A stretch of DNA of 45,136 bases from Rhodopirellula sp. (GTDB lineage: Bacteria; Planctomycetota; Planctomycetia; Pirellulales; Thermoguttaceae), in assembly GCA_012728855.1 (NCBI GenBank), contig JAAYEH010000476.1, positions 1 to 45,136 of the forward strand, written 5' to 3'. Both the position numbers and the translations under genes were made by a program. Of the stretch, positions 1 to 9,801 are shown in pieces (within the stretch, counting starts at the first letter, position 1; each line of letters opens with the position of its first letter). Below the pieces are notes generated by a model. The model did no database searches, was not told the DNA's origin, and saw only the letters and a program-made list of their open reading frames with translations.

Positions 1-409
1 CCTGAAGAAGCGCCCTGGCATCGAAGGGATTGAAACAAGCGCCTCACAGACGGCCTCAAAGGTATCATCGTCACAACGTCTGAAGAAGCGCCCTGGCATC
101 GAAGGGATTGAAACCCATCCCGCAAAACCCTGTCAACCGCACTGTCAATTTCAGGTCTGAAGAAGCGCCCTGGCATCGAAGGGATTGAAACGAGGGGATG
201 GCGCTCCGATACCAGGGCCTCGTAGTCCGCGGCGCAGAGCGGTGCCGGGTTGATGACGGGATTGAAACGAGTGCTGGGTTGAGTACCGAGTACGGAGCAC
301 CGAGTAGCAAGTACCTGGCATCGAAGGTATGGAAACGTCGAGACTCCGAGCAGGGTATAGCCTTCCACAGGGGTCTGAAGAAGCACCCTGGAATCGAAGG
401 GATTGAAAC
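1..409 (+). CRISPR. CRISPR array, trailing end with decaying repeats
   Basis: Six repeat units of about 37 bp end at 36, 114, 191, 268, 336 and 409. Copies 1-3 (1-36, 78-114, 155-191) are essentially identical and end in GGGATTGAAAC. Copy 4 (232-268) keeps mainly its last 14 bases, copy 5 (300-336) is mutated at both ends, and copy 6 (373-409) has two changes. Spacers are 41, 40, 40, 31 and 36 bp. The 3' end ATTGAAAC is the typical 5' crRNA handle of type I and III repeats, so the array is read on the plus strand. The leader and newer spacers lie left of the window, and degeneration on the right fits the leader-distal end. Confidence 0.93.
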
Positions 410-410
410 C

Positions 411-1061
411 CTCGGCACCGACGTTGCCGCTGAGGAACCAGGTCGACTGGCAACGGCCCGATTGGCTCGAGTCTACCCGGCCGGACAGAACGCGCAAAAC
501 ACCTGCTACGCTTCGCCGGTCTGGATTCACGTCGATCGCCAGGTCGAGCATCACGTGGTCCGCGCGATCGCATTCCCCGCGGCCTTTCTGCCCGACCTGA
601 AGCGGAGCGACGAATTCCTCAAGGAGTTTCTCGCGTAGTTTCAAGCGGAACTGGAAGGCCCCCTCCGCGCTTGCTCCGGTATCGGCGGGCGACCGGGCCG
701 AGGGCCTCAACCCCCCGGTCGTCCTTCAGGCTCGCCGTCACCGCCCGCTGCTGCTGCGAGTCAGGCTGCGGGGTTGCCCAACACCGGCGATCAGGTCGAG
801 GCTGAATTGCTGGACGAGCGGACGAAGAAGGGTGGCTGGCGGGCCAGGCACGTTGCCAGTGGGATTGCCGGCCCGATCCAGAATGGCGGCGACTTACCGC
901 CGGAGAAGAAGGCCGGCGACCGGTTGCCGCTGATCGTGCAGTCGGCCAATCCCAAGGAGATTGCCTTCAAGTACCCCACGGAAGCGATCTTGAAACAACT
1001 GGAGAAAATGAAGTCGAAACAGCGAGGAAGAGGTCCGGGCAAAGGCCGCGGGGGGCGCTGA
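411..1061 (+). pseudogene. Type III RAMP-like cas gene remnant with in-frame TAG
   Basis: One reading frame runs from the last CRISPR repeat to the stop at 1059-1061 and is broken only by a TAG at 636-638. Before the stop it has the RAMP-like stretch ASPVWIHV followed by FPAAFLP, as in Cmr1/Cmr6-type proteins. After it comes a Pro/Ala linker and a C-terminal block (GDQVEAELLDE, KKGGWRARH, GPIQN, NPKEIAFKYP) that resembles the C-terminal beta domain of some CRISPR RAMP proteins. No start codon or N-terminus is visible; the CRISPR array occupies that place. Frame and stop are seen directly. The RAMP assignment is inference from motif resemblance and from position beside the array. Confidence 0.45.
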
Positions 1062-1147
1062 GGTGCAGACGCAGTGGAGAGATTCCGGACGAACCGCGAG
1101 GGATAGAAAGGGGGGACGCTGTTCCGCTAGCTGAGGAACCTGATTCA

Positions 1148-1168
1148 CCTGCCGGACAAGCCGGCAGG
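1148..1168. repeat. Short hairpin
   Basis: An 8-bp perfect inverted repeat, CCTGCCGG and CCGGCAGG, with a 5-base loop. No T-run follows, so it is not a classical terminator. It lies between the RAMP remnant and the first secreted enzyme. Confidence 0.4.
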
Positions 1169-1321
1169 GGTCTGATAGATATCCGCTGGACGCGATCCAA
1201 ACCTCTGAAAGCGACGCTTGCGTCCGAAACAGAATTGAACAGTCCCCACCCGCTGTGGCTCTTGCCCGACTCGGGCGCTTACGCTAATTTCAATTGCCAA
1301 GACGGCCGAGTTGTCGCGTTT

Positions 1322-1420
1322 AGAGCCTATCCCAAAACCTCGCGCGGACAAGGGGACAGGCACATTTTGCTCCGAAGACTCCGTAAAATGAGCCAGTCCC
1401 CGACGGTTTTGGGACAGGCG
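1322..1420. repeat. Palindromic repeat, family A copy 1
   Basis: About 99 bp with outer arms CCTATCCCAAAACC and GGTTTTGGGACAGG and inner arms GGGGACAGGCAC and GAGCCAGTCCCC. The core CACATTTTGCTCCGAAGACT is shared with copies at 9701-9801 and 25026-25126. It lies just upstream of the 1487 gene. An open frame crosses it, but it is not coding. Confidence 0.85.
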
Positions 1421-1486
1421 GTTGATGACGAGCGTACATGCCTTGTGATTCTCTGCAACAGGTCCACGGTCAGCAAAGGAGACTTC

Positions 1487-2935
1487 ATGGCTCGGACGAT
1501 ATTCTCCGTTCTTCTGGTCATCGCCGGCGCAGCGCGTTCTGCGTCTGGCGAACCGCTCGCCCTGCACCCCGCTAACGGCCGCTATTTCCTCTGGCGCGGC
1601 AGCCCCACGATTCTCGTGACCTCGGGCGAGCACTACGGCGCGGTGTTGAACCTGGATTTCGACTATTCCCGCTACCTGGACGCGCTGGCGGCCGACGGGC
1701 TGAACCACACCCGCACGTTTTCCGGCACATATCGCGAGATCCCCGCTTCCTTCAAGATCACCGACAACACCCTCGCGCCGAAGCCGAACCGCTTTGCCTG
1801 CCCGTGGGCACGCAGCGACCGGCCCGGCTACTTCGACGGCGGCAACAAGTTCGATCTATCTCGCTTCGAACCGGCGTACTTCGAGCGGCTGAAGGCATTC
1901 ACGGCCGCCGCGGACCGTCGCGGCATCGTCGTCGAGATGACGCTCTTCTGCCCGCTGTACAACGACGACTTGTGGAAAGCGTCGCCGATGAATGCGGCCA
2001 ACAACGTCAACGGCGTCGGCGATTGCCCGCGGACCGAGGTTCTCACGCTCGAGCATCCGCGCCTGCTGGAAATCCAGACGGCCTTGGTGAAGAAGTTCGT
2101 CCTCGAACTGAATGCGTACGACAACTTCTACTTCGAGGTTTGCAACGAACCGTACTTCGGCGGCGTCACGGAACCGTGGCAGCACCGCATCGTCGACACC
2201 ATCGTCGCGGCGGAGAGGGAGTTGCCGAAACAGCACCTCATCTCACTCAATGTCGCCAACGGCCGCAAGAAAGTCGAGAAGCCGCACCCGTGCGTATCGA
2301 TCTTCAACTTCCACTACTGCGTGCCCCCGGATACGGTCGAGTTGAATGACCACTTGGGCAAGGTGATTGGAGAAAACGAGACCGGCTTCCGCGGAAAGCA
2401 CGATTTTCTCTACCGCAGCGAGGGCTGGGACTTCCTGCTGGCCGGCGGCGGGCTGTACAACAATCTCGACTACTCGTTCACCGCCAAGCACCCCGAAGGC
2501 ACGCTGTCGGACTACCAGTCGCCCGGTGGCGGCAGCCCGCAGCTCCGCAAGCAACTATCGATCTTGAAGCGGTTTCTGGAAGGATTCGACTTCGTGCGAA
2601 TGAAGCCCGACCGCGATGTCGTGAAGCGAGTCTCCGGCGGCCTTTCGGCGCAAGCCTTGAGCGAGCCGGGCAGGGCGTACGCCATCTATCTGCACGTACC
2701 GATCCCCAACAAGCCAAAGGAAGTCGACAAGTTCCTGCAAGACCGCTCGACCGTCACGCTTCAGATCGATCTACCGAAGGGGAAGTATACGGCCGAGTGG
2801 GTCGACACCAAGAACGGTGAGATCGCTCGCGCCGAGACCTTCACGCACGGCGGCGGCACGCGCACCTTGGCCTCGCCTCAATTCTGCATCGATATCGCCT
2901 TGCGCATCGTGGCAGATGGCCGGCTGCAGCAATGA
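1487..2935 (+). CDS. Secreted clan-A glycoside hydrolase-like protein
   Basis: 482 residues. The frame is open further upstream, but ATG 1487 has AAAGGAG at 1475-1481 and opens a signal peptide (MARTIFSVLLVIAGAARSASG), and the upstream part crosses a palindromic repeat. The fold reads as a TIM-barrel glycosidase: a strand ending VCNEP (N220, E221) gives the usual acid/base glutamate of clan GH-A, and GENETGF near 295-301 could supply the nucleophile. A C-terminal beta region follows (about 400-482). Substrate cannot be told. It probably acts on a polysaccharide in the periplasm or outside. It ends four bases before the convergent DUF1573 gene. Confidence 0.7.
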   Translation: MARTIFSVLLVIAGAARSASGEPLALHPANGRYFLWRGSPTILVTSGEHYGAVLNLDFDYSRYLDALAADGLNHTRTFSGTYREIPASFKITDNTLAPKPNRFACPWARSDRPGYFDGGNKFDLSRFEPAYFERLKAFTAAADRRGIVVEMTLFCPLYNDDLWKASPMNAANNVNGVGDCPRTEVLTLEHPRLLEIQTALVKKFVLELNAYDNFYFEVCNEPYFGGVTEPWQHRIVDTIVAAERELPKQHLISLNVANGRKKVEKPHPCVSIFNFHYCVPPDTVELNDHLGKVIGENETGFRGKHDFLYRSEGWDFLLAGGGLYNNLDYSFTAKHPEGTLSDYQSPGGGSPQLRKQLSILKRFLEGFDFVRMKPDRDVVKRVSGGLSAQALSEPGRAYAIYLHVPIPNKPKEVDKFLQDRSTVTLQIDLPKGKYTAEWVDTKNGEIARAETFTHGGGTRTLASPQFCIDIALRIVADGRLQQ

Positions 2936-2939
2936 TGGC

Positions 2940-3926
2940 TCAGGGCGCAACGACTGCATAAGCCGACAGATCGGGAAGCGATTCCCCCAGATCGGTCTCG
3001 ACACGGATCAGCTTGCTGATCTTGCCCGCATCGGCGCCGGCGACGAAGGTCACCGGAATCACATGGATCATCTTGGGCTGGGTTTCGCCGGAGGTGTCGA
3101 ACTCGAAGCTGCTGTCGTCGCAATGTACCGAGAGGACGCGAAACGGCTTGGCGCCTCGGATCACCAGCGGCCGAGTCACTTTCTCTCCCGGCTGGACGAT
3201 CCCCATGAACAGCGACGTGGGGCTGACCGCCACGGATGATTCAATCTTGCCTTCCACCAGCACCGGCACTTGCATGGAGTTGTTGTCGTTGGTTACCAGC
3301 ACGAGATGATCGTTGAGGTATCCGGTCGGGGCATCGCTGTCGAGATGAACGAGCAGTTCGTACGTTACCTCGCCGTTGCTGCGGCTCGTTTCCACCACCT
3401 CGCCGGAAAGATTGGGGTCGGCGCTGCGGACTTCAAGGATCCGCCAATCGGAGCGGCCGGCGTAGTGGATCGCCACCTTTGATTCCGCCGGAGAACCCTG
3501 GCTGACCGAGCCGAACTGCACGGAGCCGGGCTGAACGACCACGTCGCTGCGGATATAACTGGTGACGTGCAACTGCACTTCCGCGTAAAACGGCTTGTCG
3601 ATCGTGACGGTGATCGTCGCCCCTTTGCGGCCGTAGAACGAACGGCTGTTGACCGCGGCGACAATCGCTCCCTTCTCGTACGTCTTCAAGAGCGGGTTCT
3701 TGATGCTCACGCTCGTGCAACCGCAACTCGAGCGGACCGAGGCGACGTGAACGTCCTCGAGGTAGATATTGGACAGAACGAACTCGAATTCCGCCTTCGC
3801 CCCGCGAGCGATGGTGCCGAAATCATGCTCCCTCGTTTCAAACATCTTCGTCGCCCATTCCTGGCCCGAACTCGTGGAGCAGGCGAAACCGACAACGAGC
3901 GTCACTAAGAAGGCGGTGCGAATCAT
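2940..3926 (-). CDS. Secreted DUF1573 domain protein
   Basis: 328 residues from ATG 3926, with a signal peptide MIRTAFLVTLVVGFACSTSSG; the frame is open upstream to 4034 without a secretion signal. Residues near 30-75 carry the DUF1573 pattern: EHDFGTI, then SSCGCTS with two cysteines. The rest is a run of Ig-like beta sandwiches. Proteins of this kind are abundant in planctomycetes and Bacteroidetes and have no agreed function. Here the domain is followed by about 230 residues of further beta structure rather than ending at 130-150. It is convergent with the preceding gene, with no room for a separate terminator. Confidence 0.75.
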   Translation of the reverse strand: MIRTAFLVTLVVGFACSTSSGQEWATKMFETREHDFGTIARGAKAEFEFVLSNIYLEDVHVASVRSSCGCTSVSIKNPLLKTYEKGAIVAAVNSRSFYGRKGATITVTIDKPFYAEVQLHVTSYIRSDVVVQPGSVQFGSVSQGSPAESKVAIHYAGRSDWRILEVRSADPNLSGEVVETSRSNGEVTYELLVHLDSDAPTGYLNDHLVLVTNDNNSMQVPVLVEGKIESSVAVSPTSLFMGIVQPGEKVTRPLVIRGAKPFRVLSVHCDDSSFEFDTSGETQPKMIHVIPVTFVAGADAGKISKLIRVETDLGESLPDLSAYAVVAP

Positions 3927-4596
3927 CTGCGTAGTCTCCCGAAACAGTCTCTTACCATGCGGCACGTCAAAGCATCGAAAAGGAGATTGTCGCGAGCCTG
4001 CGATCCGTCTCAGTCTGCAAGGCAATTTCCCCAAGTCTCCTCGGCGGCAGCCGAGAATTGCGAAACTCTAGGTTGGAATGCCGAACCTGTCAATTTGGCT
4101 CAATCCCGTTCGGAAGCAGTCCCTGCGATCGGGAGGGCTACGGCGATTCCCCAGTTTTGAATCGGCCAAGTGGGGGACTCGAGTAAAGTGTTAGTCTTTT
4201 GGAGATCGGAAAAGACCGCGCCACCGATAAGCTAGTTGCAGGATGTGTCGAAAATCGGGGACGACCTGTTCGTTACCAGCATTCCATTTGGCTTTTCCTC
4301 CGCACACAGCCTATTTACCCTGCGTTTTCGCGGCTGCTTGGTTGCACCAATCCTTCAGTAACGCCACCACGGCTGGTTAGCCGTCTCGGGGATGTCTCTG
4401 CCCCCCTCATGGAAGGCCCGCCGCATCGCCGCCCGACCGGTCGCGCTGTGCGAGGAAGTCGACATCGCATCCGCTTGCCGTTTGCAGTTCGCAAATGCGT
4501 CCGCTATCCTCAGACCTGCGGCCTCTCGTTGGACGGACGGGGAGGCAAACATCCACTGGCACGAACCCTCGAATATTCCTCGCCACGGTGCCCCCG
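3927..4596. other. Intergenic, no gene recognised
   Basis: 670 bp between two divergent genes. Short open frames here have no family resemblance and a codon pattern unlike the neighbours. It must carry the promoters of both flanking genes, but I see no convincing sigma70 site; TTGCAG and TATCCT spaced 17 bp near 4475-4510 are only a weak candidate. Confidence 0.5.
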
Positions 4597-7248
4597 ATGA
4601 AACATGCGATTCTGCTGTTGCTCTGCTCACCTCTGATTTCTTCAACTCAAGCGGGAGAGATGGTTGTTGTCGACGAAGAAGCCGTCGTCGCGCCCCAGCA
4701 AGCCCGCCAGTTCGAGTTCGGCAATGTCGCCCAGCACAACACCACCGTACTGTTGGAAATCGCCGCGAGGATCCAGTTCCGCAGCCTGTCGGGCTCATCG
4801 TTCTTCATGAAGTTGACGCTCAACGGCCGGCCGGTGGAGGCCGCCCGATCACGAACGGTGATGCGGCTGGTCAACAAGCCCCTCATTGCGCCGGTCGCGC
4901 CCAACTTGCCTTCGAGTTGGAACGGCGCCGGCGCCGGCTGGCGGTTGATCTATGCGCCGGACTTCGAATCCGGTCGAAAAGCGTCGTACTATGTCGGCGA
5001 TCCCTATACCATCGTGCTCGACGTCACCGATCTGGTGAATCCGGCCGCGGAAAACCGGCTGGAGATCTTCAATAACGCGAAGCCGCAGGCCAACTGGACC
5101 GGCGAGGAAGGAAATCTGGTTGTCGGGCGGATCGTGGTTCGGACGGAGGCGAAACCGAGCCCCACGATGACCGAAGCGGTTTCGATCCGGCCCGTGATCA
5201 ATCGGGGCGAACCGGCCGCCGGCCCTGCCACGTATCGCGGCGAACTTCTGGCCGGCGGCGGTTTCGCTGTCCGCATCGGCTCACAGCGCTGGCAATTCAA
5301 CAGCGAGTTCTCCTATCCCGATGCCGGGCTGAATCGACTCGTTGCCGCCGGTGTGCCCGAGACGGGCGGCCAACCGCAATGGCAGCCGAGAGTCGAAGCG
5401 GGCCCGCAAGGGGGCCAGGTTCTCGCGGAAAACCCGAATTATCGGTTGCAGCGCACCGTTCGCTTCACGCCGCGGAGGATCGAGATTACCGACGCGCTGA
5501 CGAATCAAGACGCCGAGCATCCGCTCGGACTGATGGTTCGCCACCAGGTCGACTTGAGCGGCATCGGCGAGCCGGCCATCCGGTTGGCGGGCAATCCCGA
5601 TGCGGCCGTGAACGACTACTACTCGCCCCCCAACCCCAGCGTTCACATTGCCATGGAGGATCACTCGCTGGGTCTGCTCTGCGAAGACGACGTGTTCCGC
5701 AGCCAGGCCCGCCTGTTCTACGACCCCGATTCGGTCACCGCCGGACTGCGGACCGAGATGCTCCGTCTCGCGCCCGGCGAAACGTATACGCTTCGTTGGG
5801 CCGTCTATCCCGTGGCCGGCCCCGATTACTTCGATTTTATCAATCTCGTTCGCGAGGATTGGGGCGCCAACTTCACCGTCGACGGCGGCTGGACCTTCTT
5901 CCATCCCGACACCATCCTCAGTCTGCCGCTCGAAACGCTTCGCGAGCACTTCCTGCGTCTCGGCATCCGCTATGCCTGCTCGGGCGGCGGTTGGGTGGAC
6001 GCCAAGTTCGATCGCAAACGGATCGGCTTCGGCACGGGCGTGCTCGACGACTACTGGGCCGACTATCGCGCCCGACTGCGCCAAGCCGCTGCCAAGCTTC
6101 GCGAAATCTCGCCCGAGCTAAAGGTGATCGCCTATTACGACAGCCAACGCGACACATCCGAAGGAGGGCACGAGCGATTTCGTGATAGCTGGCTCACCGG
6201 GCCCGATGGCGGGCAGCTTTCCACCGAGTGGGGCGGACGCTACAGCCTCACCTACAGTCTGGTGGCCACGCTCGAGAATCGCTTCGGCAAGGCAATGCTC
6301 GCGGCGGCCGATCGCTACATGGACGAGATGAAACTCGACGGGCTCTACTGGGACGAGATGGAGAACGTCGCCTACGGCGTTCCGCTGATCACCTACAACG
6401 CCGCCGACGGCCACTCCTGTCTGCTCGATCCGAAAACGTACACCCTTCAGCGCGAAGTCGGCCTTACGACGCTGCTGGGCGAAGGACATCGGCTGGCAGT
6501 CGTCAGGCGGGTTCGTGACAAAGGCGGATTCGTGATGGGCAACGGTCCGGCCACCACGCTCGACATGCTTCAAACCGGGGTCCAGCGGATGGTGGAAATC
6601 CAGCACAACGAGCACTGGTGCTACGAGGGCAATCTGGGGACTCCCTTGGGCTACATGTCGAGCGGCTGGGGTTTCGACAACGTCGTCCGCGCCCTGCGGA
6701 TGGCTTGTCTGCCCGTGGGCACGACCTGGCTCTACAAGCACGACATCTCCGCGGATTTGTTCCCTTTCACTCCCCTGGAACTGCACCACGGCTATCTGCT
6801 GGGCAAGGAGCGGATCATCGCCACCCATGCCGGCAATTTCGGCTGGCCTGGCGAGAGGCCCCTCGTGGCGGTGAAGCACTTCGACGCGGAGGGAAAACCT
6901 TCGCAAACCGACTATGCCACGACGGTCGGCCAAGAGGCTCGCACGGCGATCACCCCGGCCGAGGGCGAGGCGGTGGTGCTCGTGCGGCTGCCGGTAACCA
7001 TCGAACCCGCGTCAGGCGAGATGCGGGTGAGCGAAGTCCGGTACGATTCCACCGGACTGTCGCTGATCGCGACTTCACCGCGGGGCGCCCTGGCCAGAGT
7101 CGCGGACGGCCCGTTCGGCATCAAGCCGGGACGGAGCTACGCCGCCACCGTTGCAGGCCACCGAGTACCGGCGACGCTGAAGGACGGTTTCCTGGAAGTT
7201 CAACTTCCACCGGGCGACAACCTGACGGTTCGGATCGGCGACGGTTGA
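4597..7248 (+). CDS. Large secreted protein with glycosidase-like barrel
   Basis: 883 residues. ATG 4597 opens a signal peptide (MKHAILLLLCSPLISSTQAG); no strong ribosome site is visible. The first 430 or so residues look like beta-rich carbohydrate-binding or jelly-roll modules. About residues 450-760 read like a (beta/alpha)8 barrel: FFHPDTILSLP, KVIAYYDSQRD, then YMDEMKLDGLYWDEM near 575-587, where the paired D/E residues sit at a strand end as in alpha-galactosidase-type enzymes. A small beta domain closes the protein. I cannot assign a CAZy family. It is flanked by other secreted hydrolase-like genes. Confidence 0.55.
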   Translation: MKHAILLLLCSPLISSTQAGEMVVVDEEAVVAPQQARQFEFGNVAQHNTTVLLEIAARIQFRSLSGSSFFMKLTLNGRPVEAARSRTVMRLVNKPLIAPVAPNLPSSWNGAGAGWRLIYAPDFESGRKASYYVGDPYTIVLDVTDLVNPAAENRLEIFNNAKPQANWTGEEGNLVVGRIVVRTEAKPSPTMTEAVSIRPVINRGEPAAGPATYRGELLAGGGFAVRIGSQRWQFNSEFSYPDAGLNRLVAAGVPETGGQPQWQPRVEAGPQGGQVLAENPNYRLQRTVRFTPRRIEITDALTNQDAEHPLGLMVRHQVDLSGIGEPAIRLAGNPDAAVNDYYSPPNPSVHIAMEDHSLGLLCEDDVFRSQARLFYDPDSVTAGLRTEMLRLAPGETYTLRWAVYPVAGPDYFDFINLVREDWGANFTVDGGWTFFHPDTILSLPLETLREHFLRLGIRYACSGGGWVDAKFDRKRIGFGTGVLDDYWADYRARLRQAAAKLREISPELKVIAYYDSQRDTSEGGHERFRDSWLTGPDGGQLSTEWGGRYSLTYSLVATLENRFGKAMLAAADRYMDEMKLDGLYWDEMENVAYGVPLITYNAADGHSCLLDPKTYTLQREVGLTTLLGEGHRLAVVRRVRDKGGFVMGNGPATTLDMLQTGVQRMVEIQHNEHWCYEGNLGTPLGYMSSGWGFDNVVRALRMACLPVGTTWLYKHDISADLFPFTPLELHHGYLLGKERIIATHAGNFGWPGERPLVAVKHFDAEGKPSQTDYATTVGQEARTAITPAEGEAVVLVRLPVTIEPASGEMRVSEVRYDSTGLSLIATSPRGALARVADGPFGIKPGRSYAATVAGHRVPATLKDGFLEVQLPPGDNLTVRIGDG

Positions 7249-7320
7249 ATAACCCTTCAGGATGCCGGCAGCAGCACAATAGCCGTGCGGAAACTCCCAA
7301 CTTCTTCTTCACTGCAACAG

Positions 7321-9486
7321 CTATTCTTTCGCCTCGCGACCAACGCCGGCGGCGGCAAAGTGCGCGGCGATTTCCTCGGGCGTCAAAACCCGGTCGTACA
7401 CGGCCACTTCGTCGATCTTGCCCTCGAAATTGAACAAGTTGTCGCTGCGTCCGCCGACGAACCATTGCGTTGCGCCTTCGGGAAACGAGACCGTCGCTTC
7501 GCCGGAGATTTCCGGTGTCGGCTTGCCGTTAAGATAAACCTGCACGGAACGGCCGTTGCGCACCAGCGCCACATGGTTCCATGTCCGCATCGCAAGGTCG
7601 CTGCCGCCGACCAGGAGTTCCTTGTGCCGGTCGCCGTTATAGAAAATCAGCTTTCCCTGACCGGCCGCGGTTCCGCCGATTCCCAAGTGGTCGCCCGGCG
7701 CCTGTTGCTCGCCACCGGGACCGCGGGAGAGCAGGTAACCGGTCACTGCGCGCGCATCGGCGGGCATGCCGTTCCAGAACCACGCCTCGACCGTGTAGAC
7801 GTTGCCCAGGCCCGCCACGTTCGCCGCCATCCGCCCGCCGGCAAAATGGGCTGCCCGCCGCGCCGCGATACCCGCCGATTCGTCCGCCGCAATCCCGTCG
7901 AGGTACAACGCAACACCATCCTCATAGACGCCATGGTTCTTGCCGGCGGATTCCATCGCATCGGATCCGGCGGACTCGCCCAGCCGCCAATAGGCCACCG
8001 GCTTGGCCGCCAAGACGGCCTGGGAGTATTTGTCTGATGGTTCGAGTGCGTCGCGTCGCTCTTGCCCCGACACTTCTTCGAGCAATTGCAGCAAAGTGTC
8101 GACGATCTTCGGCTCCGCCCCGACTTCCAATCCCGCGGACCGCGCCGGCCAAGTCGTGTAGCCGCCCAGCTTGTGTTGTTCCGGAGGCGGGATGTAGCCC
8201 TCGGACCCGTTGGCCAATTCGAAATTCATCGTCGGCTGCAGCGGGCTTTGCGCCTTGAGCTTCAGGCCCGTGATGCCGTACACCTCGCACGGGATAGCCG
8301 TGATGCCGAGATCGCCGACGCGAATCGCCTGAAGCCTCAGTTCCCGCACCGGTTCCTCGTGGAGGTAGAGCTGCTCCAGGGCATACACTTCCGGCTTGTC
8401 CTTGGGGATTCGGCCCTGCATCTCGCCGGCGATCTTGCGGGCCCAGGCGAGTCGCTGCTCGTCGGGCAAACGGCGGGCCAGCGACAGCTTTCGCTCGGCC
8501 ATCGCCACCGGTATCCAGTCGCGGTGCTGGATGGTCTTGTAGGCGTCGAAAGCGACTTCCGCGACCTCGCGGGCATACTGATCGATTCCGATTGCAGTCT
8601 TGGGCCGGCTGTAATCCATCCAGTGCAGATCCCCGGACGTGCCCTGCGACATCATCGCCACCAGGGGACGATCGCCCTGGTTGCCGCCGACCAACTTGCC
8701 CAACTCGGTGCAGAAACGCCCATAGTAGTCGGCCGAGATCGCGGCGGATCCGAAATAATGCATCGAATAATTGGCCAGCACCGCCAGCGGCTTGCCCTCT
8801 GGCGACTGGACCGAAAGCACGGTCAAGTATGGGTCTTTAGGACCGGCGGGCCCGACATAGTCGGGATTCTGATAGCCCGGATGCATCATCGCCCGGATCG
8901 TCTTGCCCCCAAAAGGATCGACGCCGATGCGGTCGGGGCGAACGATCCAGCGGCGGCAGTTTGTATGCTGCGGGTCGCAGGCCACTGCCCAGCCGACCTT
9001 GGCGGGCGCGAGATCGGCAACGGCTTTGCCGATGACCTCGGCGATCCATCCCGGCAGCCGCCGGCAATAGTTCTCATCGACTCCGGTGCCGAGGGCTCCG
9101 CCGACCGAAGGGGCGGAATGCGTGTGGGTTGCGGCAACGAGCATGTGGTCGGCGCGGATCCCGGTTGCTTTCTCGGCGCGGCCTTTGGCGTCGTCCACCA
9201 CGCTCCGCGGCATCATCAGATTATCGACGACAACGATCGCGATTCGCGTCCTGCCGTCGTCGAGGACGAGGCAGCGGGCATGGAGCGGATCCTGGACCTT
9301 GTCGGCCGTCCGCTCGAGAAAGCTGCCGCTGACGATCGCCGGCAGTTCGATCGGCGTGATGTCCACTTCGGCCGCCCCGGCACGGAAGACTTTCTCCTCG
9401 GCGTCGGCTCGGCCGACGGCCGAGGTGAGGAGGAAAGCGGCAACAGCCAGACCCAAGATCGCAACGCCGGCGCTCTGAGATTTCAT
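7321..9486 (-). CDS. Neutral ceramidase-like hydrolase with LamG domain
   Basis: 721 residues with a signal peptide (AFLLTSAVGRADA). Residues about 33-470 match the neutral/alkaline non-lysosomal ceramidase N-terminal family as used in planctomycetes: AAEVDITPIELP near 38-50, the metal-site motif HTHSAP at 121-126, NYSMHYFG and SQGTSGDLHW. From about 490 a second domain, SQAVLAAKPVAYWRLGE through FEGKIDEVAVYDRVLTPEEI, is a LamG/concanavalin-like lectin module that usually binds glycans. The substrate may be a lipid or a sugar ester; many planctomycete paralogues have no proven ceramidase activity. It is convergent with the 4597 gene. Confidence 0.75.
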   Translation of the reverse strand: MKSQSAGVAILGLAVAAFLLTSAVGRADAEEKVFRAGAAEVDITPIELPAIVSGSFLERTADKVQDPLHARCLVLDDGRTRIAIVVVDNLMMPRSVVDDAKGRAEKATGIRADHMLVAATHTHSAPSVGGALGTGVDENYCRRLPGWIAEVIGKAVADLAPAKVGWAVACDPQHTNCRRWIVRPDRIGVDPFGGKTIRAMMHPGYQNPDYVGPAGPKDPYLTVLSVQSPEGKPLAVLANYSMHYFGSAAISADYYGRFCTELGKLVGGNQGDRPLVAMMSQGTSGDLHWMDYSRPKTAIGIDQYAREVAEVAFDAYKTIQHRDWIPVAMAERKLSLARRLPDEQRLAWARKIAGEMQGRIPKDKPEVYALEQLYLHEEPVRELRLQAIRVGDLGITAIPCEVYGITGLKLKAQSPLQPTMNFELANGSEGYIPPPEQHKLGGYTTWPARSAGLEVGAEPKIVDTLLQLLEEVSGQERRDALEPSDKYSQAVLAAKPVAYWRLGESAGSDAMESAGKNHGVYEDGVALYLDGIAADESAGIAARRAAHFAGGRMAANVAGLGNVYTVEAWFWNGMPADARAVTGYLLSRGPGGEQQAPGDHLGIGGTAAGQGKLIFYNGDRHKELLVGGSDLAMRTWNHVALVRNGRSVQVYLNGKPTPEISGEATVSFPEGATQWFVGGRSDNLFNFEGKIDEVAVYDRVLTPEEIAAHFAAAGVGREAKE

Positions 9487-9570
9487 GGTTTGTCTCCCCT
9501 TGGCTTGGTGGCAATATCGGCTCGATTATACTCCACGCGAAGCCGGACCGCTAAGCATCGCCTCGGGGAA

Positions 9571-9665
9571 GGGGTCGGGAGTCTTTTTTCCGTGCCGGCC
9601 GGACTTCGATCGATCCAGACAGGAAGACGTTGCCTGGCCGACACGGAAAAAAGACTACCGACCCC
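9571..9665. repeat. Palindromic repeat, family B copy 1
   Basis: About 95 bp: GGGGTCGGGAGTC at the left, GACTACCGACCCC at the right, with TTTTTTCCGTGCCGGCC pairing with GGCCGACACGGAAAAAA inside. Related copies lie at 11019-11109 and 15663-15753. It lies upstream of the divergent ceramidase-like gene. Confidence 0.85.
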
Positions 9666-9700
9666 CTCGGATCCGCCGCCCCCTGCTAAGTTCGACACTT

Positions 9701-9801
9701 AGAGCCTATCCCAAAACCGCGTCGGGAGAAGGGGACAGGCACATTTTGCTCCGAAGACTCCGCAAAATGAGCCAGTCCCCAGCGGTTTTGGGATAGGCTC
9801 T
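9701..9801. repeat. Palindromic repeat, family A copy 2
   Basis: 101 bp with perfect 20-bp terminal inverted repeats, AGAGCCTATCCCAAAACCGC and its complement. Inside, GGGGAC-A-GGC-A-CATTTTGC pairs with GCAAAATG-A-GCC-A-GTCCCC, leaving two A.A mismatches. It is only 35 bp from the family B copy at 9571-9665. Confidence 0.9.

Noticed and set aside
198..409. Coding frame through the CRISPR repeats
   Set aside because: It follows repeat and spacer DNA and has no protein-like composition before about 430.
1235..1486. Longer N-terminus for the glycosidase-like protein
   Set aside because: The extension crosses a palindromic repeat and hides the signal peptide; ATG 1487 has a good ribosome site.
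4199..4600. 133-residue frame in the 3927-4596 gap
   Set aside because: Composition is not protein-like and it overlaps the start of the 4597 gene in another frame.
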